Shown: positions 51,475 to 60,272, counted from the first letter of the stretch. The stretch is DNA of 64,000 nucleotides from an uncultured Lewinella sp. (GCA_913057725.1 CAJXOS010000002.1:1-64000); one strand, 5' to 3'. Numbers and translations are program-made. The notes: generated by a model from the sequence alone, not told the origin.

Positions 51475-51508
51475 TAGTTTAGCCAACTTAGATGTAGTAA
51501 TTTGACGG

Positions 51509-51547
51509 AAATGAATGTGCTTTCTTCTTGAGGCACATTCATTTTTT
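51509..51547 (+). terminator. Terminator of gltX
   Basis: Perfect 12 bp stem AAATGAATGTGC (51509-51520) / GCACATTCATTT (51533-51544) with a 12 nt loop, running into TTTTTT. It starts 35 nt past the gltX stop. Confidence 0.9.
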
Positions 51548-51581
51548 CCCGTTCTTAGGCAATACAGTATAGGAGAACAGC

Positions 51582-51599
51582 TTTGGCAATTTTGCCAAA
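51582..51599. repeat. Palindrome upstream of the phosphatase-like gene
   Basis: TTTGGCAA (51582-51589) and TTGCCAAA (51592-51599), a perfect 8 bp dyad with a 2 nt centre, 33 bp before the ATG at 51633; shaped like a repressor operator. Confidence 0.5.
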
Positions 51600-51632
51600 A
51601 TGCAATCATCCAACTAAAACATTAGCTGACTC

Positions 51633-52280
51633 ATGCAATCTTCTGTTCTCTATCCAGAGCTCGGGCAATATGCCAACGAGCTACTAAAGAACCAAAGTGA
51701 CGTTCTCACACCAGCGCGCAAGGAGCTTCTCTTACGCTTAGTTGACTTTATTAGTCGACAACTCTCAGAAGAGGGAGAGGTTCACTTGAACTTCATTTGT
51801 ACCCACAACTCCCGACGTAGCCACATTTCACAGATCTGGGCAGCAGCGGGGGCGGCGCACTTCGGCCTGGCAAATGTATTTACCTACTCTGGCGGAACGG
51901 AGGCCACGGCCTTCCAACCTCGGGCAATTGTGGCTTTGGAACGTGCAGGCTTCAAAATCACTACGGAGGATGCTTCGATTGACAACCCTAAGTACGCTGT
52001 ACAGTTTTCCGATCAGGTGCCCGGAACAACAGCTTGGTCTAAGACCTTCGACGATGAAGCCAACCCCAAGCAGCAATTTGCTGCAGTGATGACCTGTTCG
52101 GATGCCGACCAGAACTGTCCGTTCGTACCAGGCACTTCGCTGCGCTTACCACTTACTTTTGAAGACCCCAAAGTAGCCGATGGTACCTCTTTCGAAAGTG
52201 TTCGCTACGATCAGAGCGTTAGGGAAATCGGCAAAGAGCTTTTGTGGGTGATGCGAGAAGTAGCTTTGCGCCCATTCTAG
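51633..52280 (+). CDS. Arsenate reductase-like low-molecular-weight phosphatase
   Basis: A 215-residue cytosolic protein with the low-molecular-weight tyrosine phosphatase / thioredoxin-coupled arsenate reductase fold. The phosphate loop is the C-x5-R motif of FICTHNSRRSH (Cys56, Arg62, Ser63). Two further cysteines lie in VMTCSDADQNCPFVPG, with the general-acid Asp region there. An N-terminal extension of about 45 residues precedes the fold. Could detoxify arsenate or act on phosphoproteins; no ars genes are nearby. Confidence 0.8.
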   Translation: MQSSVLYPELGQYANELLKNQSDVLTPARKELLLRLVDFISRQLSEEGEVHLNFICTHNSRRSHISQIWAAAGAAHFGLANVFTYSGGTEATAFQPRAIVALERAGFKITTEDASIDNPKYAVQFSDQVPGTTAWSKTFDDEANPKQQFAAVMTCSDADQNCPFVPGTSLRLPLTFEDPKVADGTSFESVRYDQSVREIGKELLWVMREVALRPF

Positions 52281-52329
52281 CAGTACACGGCCATCTCTTA
52301 TAGTCTTAATGCTTTACGTTCTTTCCGTC

Positions 52330-53499
52330 TCAATTGAGTATCGGGAAATGCCCCCCTATACGCCTAATAAGGCTACCACGTAAGGCACAGGCCAGCTGGT
52401 GAACCATATCCCAATCACTTGGATGGAAAGCATCTGAGCCACTACACGAAGAAGGCAATGCTCGTTCATCGCCCGAGCATATCTCAAAAGTATTGGACCA
52501 ATCTACATATTCGCTAGCCCCCCATTGACCTCCTGGCCGCAACCCAGCAACCGGAATTATTTGGATTTGCCCCGAAGCTGTTGCCTCCTTGTATTGCTCT
52601 ACTGTAGTAATCGTTGCAGTTACCGTTTCGTAGATCGGCACCTCTTCTTCTACTTTAACCCATACAGAATCCTGCCACTCTGATTTAGTTTCGGTGCGAT
52701 AGCCTGTGATTACTTCCGCACTAAAACACTCTGAGCTCCGATCTTCATAATCCATACTTACATAAAGGCTGGTAACATCTAGCGTGGCTTCGTAATCAAT
52801 ACGCCAACCACCTGCATTCAAGTAATTAATCTGAAGCCAGTCTCCGTTATATAGCACCGAGCTTGCTGAAGCAAAAGAAGCTTCCAGCGAATGCCAATTG
52901 GGATTGAGGTAACCAATCGCCTGCACCAGCACCCTTACTGTTCCCAGATCGCGCATCTCAGCCAGATGGTTTCTGTAGCTATCATCCTCCGGAACGTATT
53001 CCAGAGCCCGAAGCAGCCAGGCATATGCTTCACGGGCTGCAAGTTTTTGATTGGCTCTAGCAGCCAAAAAAGAAGAAGCTGCTTTTTGGAAACAGTAATC
53101 TCCTGCCGCCAATCGTACATGCTCCATTAGCCGCTCCAATGATGGTTGATCATAACGGAAAGGAAACTCAGGATACAGATGCGCGTAAGGCTGCACATCC
53201 ACGTGCCGGTCTAACAGCTCAATATATAGGGGATAGATACGAAGCCAACGGCCGGGATGGGCTTCCGCCTGTAGATCGCCAATTTGCCGAATGGCACGAT
53301 CTTGAAGTGCGAGATAGCTATCGTGCAGGGTAACCAATGTACCATTGGCCGCAGGCTTATCTCGACGCATTCGTTGGTCCAGCTGACGCTTACTGACTTT
53401 GTATGCCCGATCATACTCTCCTGCTTCTAGGATTTTGAGAGCATCGACACAACTGAGTAAGAGAAAAACGAGAAATAGAGAGGTAGAGAATACGCGCAT
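52330..53499 (-). CDS. Lipoprotein of unknown function
   Basis: A 389-residue protein with a short lipoprotein signal (MRVFSTSLFLVFLLLSC, Cys17). I do not recognise a family. The N-terminal half is helical and contains repeat-like segments (AGEYDRAYKVSKRQLDQRM; AREAYAWLLRALEYVPEDDSY). The C-terminal half is strand-rich with a four-cysteine region (SSECF; TFEICSGDER; LPSSCSGSD; LACALRG). Probably a periplasmic or outer-membrane-attached protein. It stands alone on the minus strand. Confidence 0.75.
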   Translation of the reverse strand: MRVFSTSLFLVFLLLSCVDALKILEAGEYDRAYKVSKRQLDQRMRRDKPAANGTLVTLHDSYLALQDRAIRQIGDLQAEAHPGRWLRIYPLYIELLDRHVDVQPYAHLYPEFPFRYDQPSLERLMEHVRLAAGDYCFQKAASSFLAARANQKLAAREAYAWLLRALEYVPEDDSYRNHLAEMRDLGTVRVLVQAIGYLNPNWHSLEASFASASSVLYNGDWLQINYLNAGGWRIDYEATLDVTSLYVSMDYEDRSSECFSAEVITGYRTETKSEWQDSVWVKVEEEVPIYETVTATITTVEQYKEATASGQIQIIPVAGLRPGGQWGASEYVDWSNTFEICSGDERALPSSCSGSDAFHPSDWDMVHQLACALRGSLIRRIGGHFPILN

Positions 53500-53634
53500 A
53501 TGTTAGTGGGTTTCTGGAGCGATAAAAGCAAGCTCTTTAAAGATACCCTCTAATGCAACCGCCTTTTTTTATCAAAAAGTTAAACCCAACCCGATGGCGC
53601 GTTAAAAATGATAACAGCACGTATTAGCCCTCTC

Positions 53635-54171
53635 TTATAGCATTTTCGACATTCGTACCATCCCTCGATAATTCGGATACATACGCGTGAAATCCAGTTG
53701 ATAAAAACCGGTAGGTCGATAGCCCATTTTCTTGTAAAACATATGGGCGGTAAGCTGTGTGTCCATGGCCTCAAGCCAAATCAGATCTTTCCCCAGCGTT
53801 CGTGCCTTATCTGATACATAGTCCATAATTGCGCGCCCAATACCATTTCCGTGTGTATCCGGGTGGAGGTAAATTCGCTGCAGCTTAAACGCTGGAACTT
53901 CTGGAAAGTCCGGAGATTGATCATGCATTTTGTACCAAAGAATACCGGCATAATCTTCTTTCCACTTCACTAGATAATAAGGCGCATCCTGGCGTTGAGC
54001 ATCACAAAGCACTTGCTCGCGATGGTAAGTATTATTTAAATACCAGGAAGATTCGTCTTGCCACATGTGAGCGTAAACCGGTGGGTAACACCTGGTCATA
54101 AGTGGAAGGACAAGTTCCGCGTTGTTTTCCTGAATGGGGATCAAAGTTAAGTTGGGAGCTAGCTCAATCAT
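53635..54171 (-). CDS. GNAT family N-acetyltransferase
   Basis: A 178-residue acetyltransferase. The acetyl-CoA-binding segment is LQRIYLHPDTHGNGIGRAIMDYV (Q/R-x-x-G-x-G/A form HGNGIG), followed by LIWLEAMDTQLTAHMFYKKMGYRPTGFY. It resembles the spermidine/RimI-like group; substrate unknown. It lies 45 bp after the DUF3291 gene on the same strand and may be part of a short operon with it and the AraC regulator. Confidence 0.88.
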   Translation of the reverse strand: MIELAPNLTLIPIQENNAELVLPLMTRCYPPVYAHMWQDESSWYLNNTYHREQVLCDAQRQDAPYYLVKWKEDYAGILWYKMHDQSPDFPEVPAFKLQRIYLHPDTHGNGIGRAIMDYVSDKARTLGKDLIWLEAMDTQLTAHMFYKKMGYRPTGFYQLDFTRMYPNYRGMVRMSKML

Positions 54172-54215
54172 ACTTTAAAGCAGAATAGTCAGTAGATCAT
54201 TAAATTCTAAAATCA

Positions 54216-54677
54216 CTAAAGTTGTTTTCCTTCTGGGCTAAATAATCTGCTCCAGTCGAAGGCTTCAGCACTTGGTCCCTGCTGCTGTAAAGTTTCCAGC
54301 TTGGCGGCTGCTTCGACTGGAGTAGGCTCATGCCCCTCCGGCACCCACCACAATACCATATGTGGTCGTTCCATCTTTTCAAACCATTTCTTGCCTTGCC
54401 GCACGAAGTAGCTATGAGCAGTTTTATACACAAAATCCCGAAGCGTTTCCGGGCTTTCCCAGACCGACATATTGACGATAATCATATCATCCGCGAAGGG
54501 AGTCTCGATAGATGTTGCTGAAGTTCCTTCCTCATCCTTCAGGCGCCAAACAAAACCCTCCTGCTGTTCGGCCAGCTCATTGATAGGGCCAAGAAAATGA
54601 ACGAACTCCCACATGAGCGGATGGTCAAGTGGTTCTAGCATGCGAGCTATATTCAACTGAGCAAGTTGATACTTCAT
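54216..54677 (-). CDS. DUF3291 domain protein
   Basis: A 153-residue cytosolic protein: YQLAQLNIARMLEPLDHPLMWEFVHFLGPINELAEQ at the start and HMVLWWVPEGHEPTPVEAAAKL near the end are typical of DUF3291, a ferredoxin-like dimeric alpha/beta barrel related to monooxygenase-type folds. The ATG at 54677 is preferred to the in-frame TTG at 54692. It follows the AraC gene by 26 bp. Function unknown. Confidence 0.88.
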   Translation of the reverse strand: MKYQLAQLNIARMLEPLDHPLMWEFVHFLGPINELAEQQEGFVWRLKDEEGTSATSIETPFADDMIIVNMSVWESPETLRDFVYKTAHSYFVRQGKKWFEKMERPHMVLWWVPEGHEPTPVEAAAKLETLQQQGPSAEAFDWSRLFSPEGKQL

Positions 54678-54703
54678 TCTTTTTTTAGACAAAAGAACGC
54701 CTT

Positions 54704-55633
54704 TTACGACAGCTTCGAAAGGTCATTTGTCGACAAAAACTGGTCGTTTTTTTCTCGCAGTCTTTTTCGGTATTCGCTAGCGGAGACTCCCAAATAGCGA
54801 TAAATGTACTTACGGAAATAGCTTACCTCAGAGAAACCTAGCTCTTCGGCAATCTCGGCAATAGTTTTGTTACTGAACTTCAATAGCTGTTCGGCTTTGC
54901 TCAGTAATACGCCTCTGATTATCTGGGCCGCAGTTTGTTGATGAGCGGCCTGGCAAGCACGATCGAGTTGACGAGCACTGGTGTGCAAAAGATCAGTATA
55001 GAAGCTCAACTTCCGGTTTTCATAAACATGTTTCTGCACAGCATAGAGAAACTGGCTGTACAAGGCATTGTAGGTGCCCCGCTCATGATATACTTCGGCC
55101 AACGGTACTTGTCGTTCGAACAGGAGTAGGATTAGCTTAACATACTGCCTTACCAAGCCATTCGCCCCGTTTTTAGCAAACTCGGCCAGCAGCAATTGGA
55201 AGAGGTTTTCGATGGCCTCTCGGTCTTTTGCCCCAGCGGTAATCCGAAAATTCAACTCGCTAATATTTGCAGACAAGCTCGGAATGTCTGCGACTACCGC
55301 CGACAAGAATGCCGGTGAGAAGTGCATCAAATACCCCTTTACGTTTTCCTTGCCTGAACATGCGTGTACCGCACCGGGCGCTAATAAATAGAAATGATCT
55401 GCAGCTAAGGGATAGACCTGCTTTTCAATATCATAATCGCCAGCACCACTTGCTACCCAGCTCATTTGATACAGATAGGGGTGGGCATGCGCATGATTGT
55501 CAGCACCTGTCCGAGCCGTTTGCTCAGTGATTTCTTCAATAAAGAAATAGGGAGCGGAAATAGCAAAATCCCGTTCCTGGTATCGTCCATAACTAGGGAT
55601 ACCTCCACGTGGTGATATTTGAAATTGCGTCAT
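54704..55633 (-). CDS. AraC family transcriptional regulator
   Basis: A 309-residue regulator. The N-terminal cupin-like ligand domain has NHAHAHPYLYQMSWVASGAGDY and LLAPGAVHAC. The C-terminal double helix-turn-helix runs from about residue 205 (LLHTSARQLDRACQAAHQQTA; TIAEIAEELGFSEVSYFRKYIYRYLGVSASEYRK). Its likely targets are itself and the DUF3291/GNAT genes just downstream. anmK lies 30 bp upstream on the same strand. Confidence 0.93.
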   Translation of the reverse strand: MTQFQISPRGGIPSYGRYQERDFAISAPYFFIEEITEQTARTGADNHAHAHPYLYQMSWVASGAGDYDIEKQVYPLAADHFYLLAPGAVHACSGKENVKGYLMHFSPAFLSAVVADIPSLSANISELNFRITAGAKDREAIENLFQLLLAEFAKNGANGLVRQYVKLILLLFERQVPLAEVYHERGTYNALYSQFLYAVQKHVYENRKLSFYTDLLHTSARQLDRACQAAHQQTAAQIIRGVLLSKAEQLLKFSNKTIAEIAEELGFSEVSYFRKYIYRYLGVSASEYRKRLREKNDQFLSTNDLSKLS

Positions 55634-55663
55634 CTTATTCAGCTCTTTTAGACGAGGATTACC

Positions 55664-56764
55664 CTATCCCCAATGCACAGCTCCACCCACAACCGCCCTA
55701 CTAGCTCCAGTTACCGACGGTAAAACATTGGGCTGCTTCTGCCAGCGGAGGGCCCCAGCAAGCCCCATCAAAACCGCCTCCTTGAAGGCCGTGATTTCTG
55801 GTGTAGCGACTTCTAACTGTAGTGGCTGCACAGCTTGTGCAATCTGTTCGCACAAAAAGCTATTAAACCCACCACCACCAGCTACAAGAATTCGTTGTTG
55901 ATCAGATAGACTCAACTTTTGCTGCATTGCCACCATTTCCACACTTCGTCCAATTTCTTCGGCGACGTGCACACATAGCGTATGAAGGCGGTCTGCTAAC
56001 GACCAACGTTGATCCTGAAACAAAGGGAGGAGTCGTTCTTGCACCCAATCATTACCCAATGATTTCGGAGGGGCTTGTTTCAAAAATGGCAACGCATTGG
56101 CCTGCTGAAACAAGTCTGGAATAACTTTACCGGAACGAGCCCTTTGCCCATTTTCATCATAAGCTTCACCGACTTCCTTCATCAAGGCATCCAATACCTG
56201 GTTGGCCCCCGTGATATCAAAGGCGATATAGTCATCTGGGGTTTGTACACTAATATTCGCGATCCCTCCCAAATTTAGGCAGGCAAAATAGTCCGAAAAC
56301 AAATACTGATCCGCTAGTGGAGCAAGCGGTGCCCCTTGACCTCCTAGTGCCATATCCTGGGTGCGAAACTGGTCAATCACGGGCAAACCTAAGACTCCAG
56401 CCATTGCAGCCCCATCTCCAATCTGAGTCGTTGTATGCTGATCTGGAAAATGAAATACGGTATGCCCGTGGCTGGCCACAAAATCTGCCTTTATATGGTG
56501 TTCATCAATAAACTGCTGAATGGCTTTCCCATAGAGCATTCCGAGCTCGGTATGTAGAAGCCACAGCTCACGGCCATTAAGCGTTGGAGCCCCGCGAAGA
56601 CGCTCTTGCCAACTCGTATCATAGGGAATAGTAGCTCCCTTATGCATCTCCCACCGCAAAAGTTGCTGAGGATCGGTTGAAGAAAAAGCGAAAGTGCACC
56701 ACGCCAGGTCAATCCCATCCAGAGAGGAACCTGACATCAGACCAATTACCTGGTAAACTGCCAT
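55664..56764 (-). CDS. anmK: Anhydro-N-acetylmuramic acid kinase
   Basis: A 366-residue sugar kinase of peptidoglycan recycling that phosphorylates and opens 1,6-anhydro-MurNAc. The ATP-binding start is GLMSGSSLDGIDLAWC, the catalytic Asp block is LPVIDQFRTQDMALGGQGAPLAPL, then CLNLGGIANIS and AFDITGANQVLD. The ATP-binding C-lobe has VAGGGGFN. Full length. Precedes the AraC gene by 30 bp. Confidence 0.96.
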   Translation of the reverse strand: MAVYQVIGLMSGSSLDGIDLAWCTFAFSSTDPQQLLRWEMHKGATIPYDTSWQERLRGAPTLNGRELWLLHTELGMLYGKAIQQFIDEHHIKADFVASHGHTVFHFPDQHTTTQIGDGAAMAGVLGLPVIDQFRTQDMALGGQGAPLAPLADQYLFSDYFACLNLGGIANISVQTPDDYIAFDITGANQVLDALMKEVGEAYDENGQRARSGKVIPDLFQQANALPFLKQAPPKSLGNDWVQERLLPLFQDQRWSLADRLHTLCVHVAEEIGRSVEMVAMQQKLSLSDQQRILVAGGGGFNSFLCEQIAQAVQPLQLEVATPEITAFKEAVLMGLAGALRWQKQPNVLPSVTGASRAVVGGAVHWG

Positions 56765-56863
56765 AGTCAGAATGATTTAATACCAATAAATGCTGGTCTG
56801 GTGTGTCCTAGTTCGTCTGGTCCTATCGTGAAAGCTAAAACCTACAAATAGAAAGCTGATTGC

Positions 56864-57205
56864 CTATTCTACTTTCAATTCGAGAGAATACTCAGCTACT
56901 GCTTCAATTTCATCAGCATCGAGTAGGTTTTCGAATGGCGTCATTGCTCCGCGACCTTTAGTGATAACAGCGATACGCTCTTCCATTGTCAAGGCCGAAG
57001 TAGTAAGATTAAATGCCCCACTAGCCCCCATATCACCATACAAGCCATGACAAGTGACGCAATACTGCTTGTAGATTTTTTTACCGTCGGGCTTAGCCGG
57101 CGCAGCTGCTGCTGGCTGTGATGAAGGAGTATCTGATGAAGACTCAGCGCCACCACACGCCCATACTGCAGTAGCAATAGCACAGAAAATTAGAAGTTGT
57201 TTCAT
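56864..57205 (-). CDS. Class I cytochrome c lipoprotein
   Basis: A 113-residue exported haem protein. The signal ends at VWACGG (Cys17 possibly lipidated), followed by a Ser/Ala/Pro-rich linker, then the haem-binding CVTCHGLYGDMG (about residues 49-60) and the axial Met in GAMTPFENLLD. One haem, small soluble class I type. Probably an electron carrier on the periplasmic side of a membrane; no partner oxidase is in the window. Confidence 0.92.
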   Translation of the reverse strand: MKQLLIFCAIATAVWACGGAESSSDTPSSQPAAAAPAKPDGKKIYKQYCVTCHGLYGDMGASGAFNLTTSALTMEERIAVITKGRGAMTPFENLLDADEIEAVAEYSLELKVE

Positions 57206-57397
57206 ATGAATACCCGATACTTTTTTGATGAAATAGCCAAGGATGTAAAAGTAGTACGCTGGTCGGAAAAAAGCGTTGTTTCTCCCGCAAAAAGCGGCGC
57301 TCGTCCAAAATTCAAACCTCTTTATAGAGATAAACTGTTACCTTGTTAAGTATTGTAGTACTACTTGAAATCTTCGCTATGCGACTACGGTGTAGTA

Positions 57398-57427
57398 CTT
57401 CCTAATCAAAAAATCTAGATTAGGAAG
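57398..57427. repeat. Inverted repeat upstream of the prohibitin-like gene
   Basis: Perfect 10 bp arms CTTCCTAATC (57398-57407) and GATTAGGAAG (57418-57427) around AAAAAATCTA, 53 bp before the ATG at 57480. Either an operator or a hairpin in the leader RNA. Confidence 0.55.
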
Positions 57428-57479
57428 CTAGTTTTCCTACGATACATAACTAAAAAAGTAAATAATAGTTATCTAAGTC

Positions 57480-58325
57480 ATGAGTGATCAACGTTATAGA
57501 ACCAGCCAGGGCAAACTTATTAGTGCTGCTGTGGTAGGGTTTATCATCCTGATGGTCCTGGTTATTTTCTCAAGTGCCACTTTCCTAACCATCGACGCCG
57601 GTGAGCGCGGTGTGCTTTTCCGTCGTTTTGGCGGCGGCCTTGACAAAGAGAATATCTATCCACCAGGATTCCATATTCTAGCACCATGGAATACCATGCA
57701 CCGCTATGATGTACGGGAAAAGCAGATAGAAGAAAAGATTGATGCCCTTTCGAATAATGGTCTGAACATCGCTGTAGATGTAACCGTCCGTGTAAACCCT
57801 GCCTATGATCAAATTGGTGGGCTACACGAGAAATTCGGACAAGACTACATCAACACGTTAATACGCCCCGAGGTGCGTTCGGCAGTCCGGGAAGCCATCG
57901 GTAAATTCACCCCGGAAGAGCTCTACTCCACCAAGCGTGACGAAGTGCAAACGCTCATCCAGACGGACCTCGAAAAATCTCTGATCGAAAACTACATCGA
58001 ACTGAGAGCGACCCTAATTAAGGATATTGAACTACCGGATAAAGTACGTGGTGCGATCGAAGACAAGCTCGAAGCTGAGCAGTCGGCCCTGAAGTACGAG
58101 TTTATCCTAGCTAAAGAACGCCAGGAAGCGGAACGTCGCATTATTGAGGCGGAAGCCAAAGCACGAGCGAACCAAATCCTGAATGCCTCTTTGAGTACCA
58201 ACATTCTGCGTGACAAAGGTATTGAGGCCACGCTGGAGCTGGCTAAAGCACCAGGTAGTAAGGTTGTGGTAATAGGAGGCGAAGGCTCCGGTGGCATGCC
58301 ACTTATCCTGGGCGGTGGCAACTAA
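57480..58325 (+). CDS. Prohibitin family (SPFH) membrane protein
   Basis: A 281-residue protein with a single membrane segment (SAAVVGFIILMVLVIFSSATFL, residues of about 16-37) and an SPFH/PHB domain: TIDAGERGVLFRRFGGGLDKENIYPPGFHILAPW, DVTVRVNP, RPEVRSAVREAIGKFTPEELYS and LIKDIELPDKVRGAIEDKLEAEQ. The C-terminal coiled coil is rich in Glu/Ala (AKERQEAERRIIEAEAKARA). SPFH proteins form ring-like cages on the inner membrane and modulate FtsH-type proteases (family knowledge). Confidence 0.95.
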   Translation: MSDQRYRTSQGKLISAAVVGFIILMVLVIFSSATFLTIDAGERGVLFRRFGGGLDKENIYPPGFHILAPWNTMHRYDVREKQIEEKIDALSNNGLNIAVDVTVRVNPAYDQIGGLHEKFGQDYINTLIRPEVRSAVREAIGKFTPEELYSTKRDEVQTLIQTDLEKSLIENYIELRATLIKDIELPDKVRGAIEDKLEAEQSALKYEFILAKERQEAERRIIEAEAKARANQILNASLSTNILRDKGIEATLELAKAPGSKVVVIGGEGSGGMPLILGGGN

Positions 58326-58349
58326 GTAGTCAACGTCAAGTAAACCGTT

Positions 58350-58392
58350 ATAATCCCGCTTCAAGAGGTCTTGAAGCGGGATTATTTTTTTT
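58350..58392 (+). terminator. Terminator of the prohibitin-like gene
   Basis: 16 bp perfect stem ATAATCCCGCTTCAAG (58350-58365) / CTTGAAGCGGGATTAT (58370-58385), AGGT loop, followed by eight T. Confidence 0.93.
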
Positions 58393-58448
58393 CAAAACTG
58401 TAAGAAAACGATAGGCCTTGCGACTTATAAAATAAAAACACCTCAATC

Positions 58449-58649
58449 ATGACTAATCAACGCGCAGACATCTGGAGTGGAATTATGGCACTAGGCACCT
58501 TAGGAATGACACTAGTACCAAACACCTCTATCTTCCACATTCCATTAATACTTGTTACTACAGTTAGCCTCGGCATGCTGGTATGGATCGTAAGTAAAGA
58601 CCAGAAAAAAGCACAGCAACAAGAGGTAAGCAATGAGCAGAACTGCTAG
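58449..58649 (+). CDS. Small membrane protein of unknown function
   Basis: A 66-residue frame with two hydrophobic segments (IWSGIMALGTLGMTLV and HIPLILVTTVSLGMLVWIV) and a charged tail (SKDQKKAQQQEVSNEQNC). It lies after a terminator and before the dnaB promoter region, with an A-rich leader typical of the phylum. No family recognised. It could be a real small gene or chance. Confidence 0.5.
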   Translation: MTNQRADIWSGIMALGTLGMTLVPNTSIFHIPLILVTTVSLGMLVWIVSKDQKKAQQQEVSNEQNC

Positions 58650-58659
58650 GCAGAAAGAG

Positions 58660-58668
58660 TTATCCACA
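58660..58668 (+). promoter_or_regulatory. DnaA box upstream of dnaB
   Basis: TTATCCACA, a perfect match to the strong DnaA box, followed 3 bp later by TTATCAACG (58672-58680; two mismatches). It lies 56 bp upstream of the dnaB -7 box and about 84 bp before the ATG. Confidence 0.5.
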
Positions 58669-58701
58669 TACTTATCAACGTCCCTTGTGAGGAATTCCTG
58701 C

Positions 58702-58740
58702 TGTAGTTTACCGCAAAAGGTTTTACTTTTGTAAACTACA
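58702..58740. repeat. Dyad flanking the dnaB -7 box
   Basis: Perfect 10 bp arms TGTAGTTTAC (58702-58711) and GTAAACTACA (58731-58740), 19 nt apart, containing the putative -7 box TACTTTTG (58724-58731). It covers the expected polymerase binding and start region. Confidence 0.6.
58724..58731 (+). promoter_or_regulatory. -7 box of dnaB
   Basis: TACTTTTG, exact TAnnTTTG match 20 bp upstream of the dnaB ATG, so the 5' leader would be very short; no clear -33 TTG. Confidence 0.5.
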
Positions 58741-58751
58741 CGCAAGAATAG

Positions 58752-60272
58752 ATGGCTGACTCATCCACTAACAAACCAACAAGACGTCGACGTACGGACG
58801 GTAAACAAGGCCGCGAGGACTTGTCTAACTACGTATTCGGCAAGGTTCCTCCTCAAGCAGTACCGCTAGAGGAGGCGATCCTGGGGGCAATCCTTCTCGA
58901 AAAGGATGCCTTGACGGAAGTATTGGATGTATTGCAACATGACGCCTTCTATGTGGATGCCCACCAGTTGATCTACAAGGCGATGCTTCGGCTCTTTGAA
59001 CGCTCCCAACCCATTGACCTCCTTACGGTGATGGAAGAGCTAAAAAAGTCAGGCGAGCTAGAATCCATCGGTGGCCCTGCCTACCTGGCAGAACTCTCCA
59101 ACAAAGTAGCTTCAGCAGCCAACATCGAGTATCATGCTCGGATTGTAGCGCAGAAGTTCATTCAGCGAGAGCTCATTCGCATCTCTACCAAAACCATCAA
59201 CGATGCATTCGAGGACACTACCGATGTCTTTGACTTGCTGGATGGTGCTGAAAATGCCCTCTTCAAGATTGCAGAACGCAATATGGGCCGGAGCGTCGAT
59301 AAGATGGGTAGCTTGGCGAGTAAGCTGCTCAAGCAAATTGAGGAGCTGAAGGATGTAGAAGAAGGCCTCACTGGAGTGCCTACCGGCTTTACTGATTTGG
59401 ACCGCCTTACTAGTGGCTTTCAAAAATCAGATTTGATCATTTTGGCAGCCAGACCAGGTATGGGTAAAACAGCCCTTACCCTATCTATCGCCAAAAACGC
59501 TGCTCTGGACTTCAATAAGGGAGTTGCAGTTTTCAGTTTGGAGATGTCCAGCTTACAGTTGGCCCAGCGTATCATTTCCATGGAAGCTGAGATTGCGGGT
59601 AGCAAGCTGAGAAATGGTCAGTTGGAGGAATACGAATGGCAGCAGCTGCACACTGCCATTGAAAAAGTAGCTGACGCCCCCATCTTTATCGACGACACCC
59701 CTGGCATCAACAGTTTTGAGCTTCGCGCTAAATGCCGACGCCTCAAAATGCAGTATGACATTCAAATGATCATCATTGATTATCTACAATTGATGAGTGG
59801 TGGTGGCGATAACAAGTCGGGTAATCGTGAACAGGAAGTAAGTGCAATTTCTCGTTCACTGAAAGGGCTTGCTAAGGAGCTCAACGTACCAGTGATTGCA
59901 CTCTCCCAGCTGAGTCGTGCGGTAGAAACCCGTGGTGGTGATAAGCGCCCTCAATTAAGTGACCTTCGTGAATCAGGATCGATCGAGCAGGATGCTGATA
60001 TGGTAATGTTCATCTACCGCCCAGAATACTACCAAATCCTGGAAGACGAAGAAGGCCAATCGCTCAAGGGAGTGGCCGACGTTATTGTAGCCAAGCACCG
60101 TCATGGTGCCTTAATGGATGTACGCTTGAGATTTACCGGCGAGTTTGCTCGTTTCTCCAACATGGACGACCCCGACTTTGGCGATCTCCCTGGCGACACT
60201 TTCGAAAGTCCTTTCAACAATATCATCACCAAACCATCCAAGATGAATGATGGTGAGGATATTCCTTTCTAA
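58752..60272 (+). CDS. dnaB: Replicative DNA helicase
   Basis: A 506-residue hexameric helicase that unwinds DNA ahead of the replication fork. N-terminal domain PQAVPLEEAILGAILLEKDAL; linker; then the RecA-type ATPase: Walker A LAARPGMGKTALTLSIA, VAVFSLEMSS, Walker B MIIIDYLQLMSG, and RSLKGLAKELNVPVIALSQLSRAVE followed by the arginine-finger region. No intein. A DnaA box and a dyad lie upstream. Confidence 0.98.
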   Translation: MADSSTNKPTRRRRTDGKQGREDLSNYVFGKVPPQAVPLEEAILGAILLEKDALTEVLDVLQHDAFYVDAHQLIYKAMLRLFERSQPIDLLTVMEELKKSGELESIGGPAYLAELSNKVASAANIEYHARIVAQKFIQRELIRISTKTINDAFEDTTDVFDLLDGAENALFKIAERNMGRSVDKMGSLASKLLKQIEELKDVEEGLTGVPTGFTDLDRLTSGFQKSDLIILAARPGMGKTALTLSIAKNAALDFNKGVAVFSLEMSSLQLAQRIISMEAEIAGSKLRNGQLEEYEWQQLHTAIEKVADAPIFIDDTPGINSFELRAKCRRLKMQYDIQMIIIDYLQLMSGGGDNKSGNREQEVSAISRSLKGLAKELNVPVIALSQLSRAVETRGGDKRPQLSDLRESGSIEQDADMVMFIYRPEYYQILEDEEGQSLKGVADVIVAKHRHGALMDVRLRFTGEFARFSNMDDPDFGDLPGDTFESPFNNIITKPSKMNDGEDIPF

